Made by a program: the position numbers and the translations under genes
The notes under the pieces: model-generated
Databases searched by the model: none
Told to the model about the DNA's origin: nothing
What the model saw: the letters and a program-made list of their open reading frames with translations, nothing else
DNA from: Candidatus Omnitrophota bacterium
GTDB lineage: Bacteria > Omnitrophota > Gorgyraeia > Aquiviventales > Aquiviventaceae
Assembly (NCBI GenBank): GCA_016193195.1
Contig: JACPSQ010000060.1
Span: 1-7,732 of the forward strand
Direction of reading: 5' to 3'
DNA length: 7,732 nucleotides
Part shown: piece by piece, positions 4,937 to 7,732 of the stretch
Position numbering within the stretch: the stretch's first letter is position 1
Layout: the number at the start of each line of letters is the position of its first letter

Positions 4937-6313
4937 ATGCGCTTCTTCAAAGGCCTGCTCTGGCTGCTGCTGGTGGTGGCCATCGTGGCCGCGGCGATCT
5001 CCCTCACGAGCAACTACGAGTTTGCGGATCGCCTGACGGCCCTGTTTTGGGCGTTTCAGCTGCGGCTGCTGATGCCCTTCAGCTTCGAGCAGTTCCTGGT
5101 CGTCCTCTGCGCCATCAGCCTGATCACCCTCCTGCTCGTCGTCACCGGTTGCGCGGCGATCCTGGCACTGATGTCCGCCCGGCTCTCGCGCTTCCACCAG
5201 CGAGGGTTGAACCAGATCGCCGCCGCCCAGAGCGAGGCCGACCACGTCAAGGAGCAACATCAGCTCCAATACGAACAGCTGCTGTCGCTCGGACAGGCGT
5301 TGACGAAACAGCTCGATAAGCGGATGGTCGTGCAAGCGATCATCGAGACCGCCAGCCGGGTGACCAGCGGCGGGCAGGCGAACAGCATCGTGAGTTTCTG
5401 GCTCTTGCACCCTGAGACCGACACCTTCCAATTTGAGCTCGGGCTCTACTGCGATGAGGCGTTGTTTACGAAGACGGGGTTTCAGTCGACCGAACAGCCG
5501 TTTGCCCATGTCATCTCAACGCAAAAACCGTGGGTGCTCCCAACGTGGGACGCGGACACCCCCTTCATCAAGCGCGAACGATTGTCCCAGCTCGGTCCGG
5601 CCACCGGTCTCATCGTGGTCCCCTGCGTGATCGAGGGGCGGGTGTCAGCCGCCCTCGTGCTGCTGTGCCATCCGGAGGTCTTCAAGGGGTACGCGGCGCG
5701 AGAGGCATTCTACAACGCGGTCTGGACGGAACTGGCGCTCGCGGCGATCATTGCGATCCAGGGGGCCGTGACGATTCTCGACCGCTTGACCGGCACGCAC
5801 ACGCGGGAGTACTTCATGACGCGGCTCATCCAAGAGATCGAACGGTCGAACCGCTACCAGCTCCCCATCTCCCTGCTCATGCTCGACATTGACAACTTTA
5901 AGCTTGTCAACGACATCTTGGGCCATCAGCAAGGGGACGCGGCGCTCAAGATCGTCGCGAAGCTGATCAAGAAGGAAGTGCGGGCCATCGACCTCGTCGG
6001 ACGCTACGGCGGCGAGGAGTTCGTCGTCATGCTCCCCGAGACCGGCTTCGGGGAAGAGACGACGAGCGTCGCGGGCGCCCTCGTGGTGGCGGAGCGCATT
6101 CGGAAAAGCATGGATGACGAGTTCCACGGGCTCCAGAAACCGCTGAACCTCACTGTGAGTGTCGGCGTGGCCATCCGCCGCTACCCCGAGGACCAAGCGA
6201 TGGGTTATCAAGAGTTCATCCGCCTCGCCGATGAGCAGCTCTACCGAGCCAAGACCACCGGCAAGAACAAGGTCTGCGCCATGCTGCCAGAGAAGCCCGG
6301 GGCTGTGTTGTGA
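4937..6313 (+). CDS. Membrane-anchored GAF-GGDEF diguanylate cyclase
   Basis: A 458-residue predicted diguanylate cyclase that makes c-di-GMP from two GTP at the inner membrane. Two hydrophobic segments (about 7-23 and 53-79), with a LapA-like look, are followed by a helical linker rich in Gln and Glu (90-128). Next comes a GAF-like sensor domain (about 129-278, with the TGLIVVPCVIEGRVSAALVL core), then the linker DRLTGTHTREYF that typically opens GGDEF domains. The cyclase domain has DIDNFKLVNDILGHQQGD (317-334), the active-site GGEEF (358-362) and an inhibitory-site RxxD (Arg349-Asp352) exactly five residues before it. Both catalysis and product inhibition are therefore expected. The start is ATG 4937, with GTG 4934 as alternative, directly at the predicted transcription start. 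The 3' end overlaps lpd (GTGA). The GAF ligand is unknown. Confidence 0.93.
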   Translation: MRFFKGLLWLLLVVAIVAAAISLTSNYEFADRLTALFWAFQLRLLMPFSFEQFLVVLCAISLITLLLVVTGCAAILALMSARLSRFHQRGLNQIAAAQSEADHVKEQHQLQYEQLLSLGQALTKQLDKRMVVQAIIETASRVTSGGQANSIVSFWLLHPETDTFQFELGLYCDEALFTKTGFQSTEQPFAHVISTQKPWVLPTWDADTPFIKRERLSQLGPATGLIVVPCVIEGRVSAALVLLCHPEVFKGYAAREAFYNAVWTELALAAIIAIQGAVTILDRLTGTHTREYFMTRLIQEIERSNRYQLPISLLMLDIDNFKLVNDILGHQQGDAALKIVAKLIKKEVRAIDLVGRYGGEEFVVMLPETGFGEETTSVAGALVVAERIRKSMDDEFHGLQKPLNLTVSVGVAIRRYPEDQAMGYQEFIRLADEQLYRAKTTGKNKVCAMLPEKPGAVL

Positions 6314-7725
6314 CCCGCGCGTATGGTCTGGCGGTCGTGGGCAGCGGCCCCGGTGGGTGCGCCGCGGCCTTGACCGCGGTCCGACGAGGGCTGCGGGTGT
6401 GTCTGATTGAGCGCGAGCAGGTGGGCGGGGTCTGCCTGAACGTCGGATGCATCCCCACCAAAGCGCTCCTGTCGGTGGCGGCGCTCCTTCGCCGCTTGCG
6501 TCAGGCACAGCGGATGGGCATTCGAGTCCACGGCTACGAGGTGGACTACACGGCGGTCCGCGCCCGCAACGAACGCATCATCACGACGCTCCGACGCGGG
6601 CTCAGCGACCTGCTCCGCCGTGAGCACGTAGACGTGGTGGGCGGGAGCGCGGCCTTCGAGTCCCCCCAACGGCTCGTCGTGACGCGCGAGGGCCGCTCGC
6701 AGCCCTTGGACGCGGAGCGCATCGTCTTGGCGACCGGCGCACGGCCGCTGTTCGGATCCTGGACGGTTGATGAAGATCGGTGCCTGTCCTACCGAGGACT
6801 CCTGGCCCTCCCGCATCTTCCGGCCTCGCTGCTCGTCATCGGAGGCGGCGTCATTGGATGTGAGTTCGCCTCGCTCCTGTCGGCGTGTGGGAGCACGGTC
6901 ACGCTGGTGGAGCAAGAGCCCCAGTTGCTTCCGAATGAGGATCCGGAAGCGGTCCGGTGGCTCACGCGCCGCTTCGAAACCGAGGGCGTGGCCGTCCTGA
7001 CGGGCACGACCGTCAGCCGTCTTGAGGCGTCTCCGGCCGGCGTTTCGGCGACGCTCTCGAACGGGACGCGGCTCTCGGCGGAGCGCTGCCTCATTGCGAT
7101 CGGCCAGCGACCCAACATCGAAGCCCTGCGGCTCGATGCAGCGTCCGTCCGGTCGGGGGGCGGGGTGGAAGTCGACGGGTTGTTCAGGACGAGCCAGCCA
7201 CATATCGCCGCGATCGGCGATTGCGTCGGTGGTCATGGGTTGGCCCACTGGGCAAGCGCAGAGGGCGTCCTGGCAGTCCGTGCCCTCCTTGGCGATGCGC
7301 CTGAGTCGGTCGACCCGCTTGAGGTGCCACGATGCGTCTTTACCGATCCGGAGCTCGCCCACATCGGCATCCTGGAATCCCAGGCGCGGGGCGAGGTCCG
7401 GGTGAGCCGCTTTTCATTTGGGGCGCTCGGCAAGAGCCACTGCGATGAGGAAACGGACGGGTTTGTGAAGCTCCTCGTTGATCCCGTGACCGATCGGATC
7501 CGCGGCGCCACCGTCGTCGGGGCCCAGGCCTCAAGCCTCATCCACTCTGCCGTGTTGGCGATCCGGCACGGATTGACGGCGAAGCAGCTGGCGCGGACCA
7601 TGACGGCGCACCCCACGCTCCCCGAAGGGATCACCGAGGCGGCCGCCAGCCTGTACGGTGAATCCCTTGCGGTCGCGGCCCGTCCAGTGTCTCGGGCGGA
7701 CTTTGGGGCTCGGAACCCCTCATGA
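6310..7725 (+). CDS. lpdA: Dihydrolipoyl dehydrogenase (E3)
   Basis: A 471-residue flavoprotein disulfide reductase that reoxidises dihydrolipoyl groups with NAD+ for 2-oxoacid dehydrogenase complexes or the glycine cleavage system. The FAD-binding GSGPGG (11-16) comes first, then the redox disulfide GGVCLNVGCIPTK with Cys42 and Cys47. The NAD-binding VIGGGVIGCEFAS follows, then the second FAD contact AAIGDC, and the dimerisation domain ending in the catalytic HPTLPE (His434, Glu439). These features, especially the CxNxGC spacing and HPTxxE, favour E3 over mercuric or glutathione reductase. Translation starts at GTG 6310, overlapping the TGA of the GGDEF gene by four bases without a good ribosome-binding site, which points to coupled reinitiation. 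Its own TGA (7723-7725) overlaps a further ATG. No other E1/E2 component gene lies in the window. Confidence 0.94.
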   Translation: MTRAYGLAVVGSGPGGCAAALTAVRRGLRVCLIEREQVGGVCLNVGCIPTKALLSVAALLRRLRQAQRMGIRVHGYEVDYTAVRARNERIITTLRRGLSDLLRREHVDVVGGSAAFESPQRLVVTREGRSQPLDAERIVLATGARPLFGSWTVDEDRCLSYRGLLALPHLPASLLVIGGGVIGCEFASLLSACGSTVTLVEQEPQLLPNEDPEAVRWLTRRFETEGVAVLTGTTVSRLEASPAGVSATLSNGTRLSAERCLIAIGQRPNIEALRLDAASVRSGGGVEVDGLFRTSQPHIAAIGDCVGGHGLAHWASAEGVLAVRALLGDAPESVDPLEVPRCVFTDPELAHIGILESQARGEVRVSRFSFGALGKSHCDEETDGFVKLLVDPVTDRIRGATVVGAQASSLIHSAVLAIRHGLTAKQLARTMTAHPTLPEGITEAAASLYGESLAVAARPVSRADFGARNPS

Positions 7726-7732
7726 AGCCCTC
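7722..7732 (+). CDS. Start of the next gene, overlapping lpd by ATGA (truncated by window end)
   Basis: The lpd stop is embedded in ATGA, and the new frame reads Met-Lys-Pro before the window ends. Four-base ATGA overlaps are typical of translationally coupled genes in one operon, and the preceding junction uses the same device (GTGA). Only three full codons are visible, so the product cannot be named. A lipoate or 2-oxoacid dehydrogenase gene would fit the context but is a guess. Confidence 0.4.

Noticed and set aside
5645..6508. 287-aa open frame on the minus strand over the GGDEF/lpd junction
   Set aside because: It is antisense to two well-supported genes, without family motifs and with shadow-frame composition.
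6241..7362. 373-aa open frame on the minus strand antisense to lpd
   Set aside because: It overlaps a full, motif-complete E3 gene, its translation is an Arg/Asp/His/Pro-rich composition typical of antisense frames in GC-rich coding DNA, and it has no recognisable domain.

Overview
This 7.7-kb window is high-GC (roughly 60%+) bacterial chromosome. It starts inside an acyl carrier protein gene and ends on the first codons of a gene that overlaps a dihydrolipoyl dehydrogenase. There is no tRNA, rRNA, CRISPR array, transposase or phage gene. The gene set (AcpP-FabF, a bifunctional-nuclease-family protein, two TIGR04073-type exported proteins, a GGDEF protein, E3) and the CACAGAG-type palindromic repeats suggest an environmental Gram-negative lineage, for example an Omnitrophota, Methylomirabilota or Nitrospirota type of genome. 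That placement is inference and weak; the sequence has no phylogenetic marker strong enough to settle it.

Layout. 1-189: 3' end of acpP, followed by a clear intrinsic terminator (218-250). 291-1532: fabF. 1540-1645: first CACAGAG palindrome, between fabF and the convergent minus-strand genes. 1666-2560 (minus): a two-gene unit of small exported paralogues with the GWTEL motif of TIGR04073 proteins, with a hairpin between them. 2561-2692: divergent promoter region. 2693-3130: DUF151 bifunctional-nuclease-family gene. 3131-3231: second CACAGAG palindrome, which fills almost the whole gap before the next gene. 3234-3881: histidine phosphatase. 3878-4169: a 292-bp element with 22-bp perfect terminal inverted repeats and two internal hairpin arms. 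The stop codons of both flanking convergent genes lie inside its ends. 4166-4768 (minus): YbaK/ProX-type aminoacyl-tRNA deacylase with a very basic tail. 4769-4936: second divergent promoter region. 4937-6313: membrane-anchored GAF-GGDEF diguanylate cyclase, probably on a leaderless or nearly leaderless mRNA. 6310-7725: dihydrolipoyl dehydrogenase, coupled to the cyclase gene by a GTGA overlap. 7722 onward: start of a further gene overlapping by ATGA.

How the genes relate. AcpP and FabF are successive players in type II fatty-acid elongation, with the terminator between them probably setting their ratio. The GGDEF gene, lpd and the following gene look like one translationally coupled operon, an unusual link between c-di-GMP signalling and 2-oxoacid dehydrogenase or glycine-cleavage metabolism. 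Both convergent junctions carry a large inverted-repeat element instead of an ordinary T-tract terminator. These repeats, the TIGR04073 pair and the apparently leaderless GGDEF start are the most noteworthy parts of the window.
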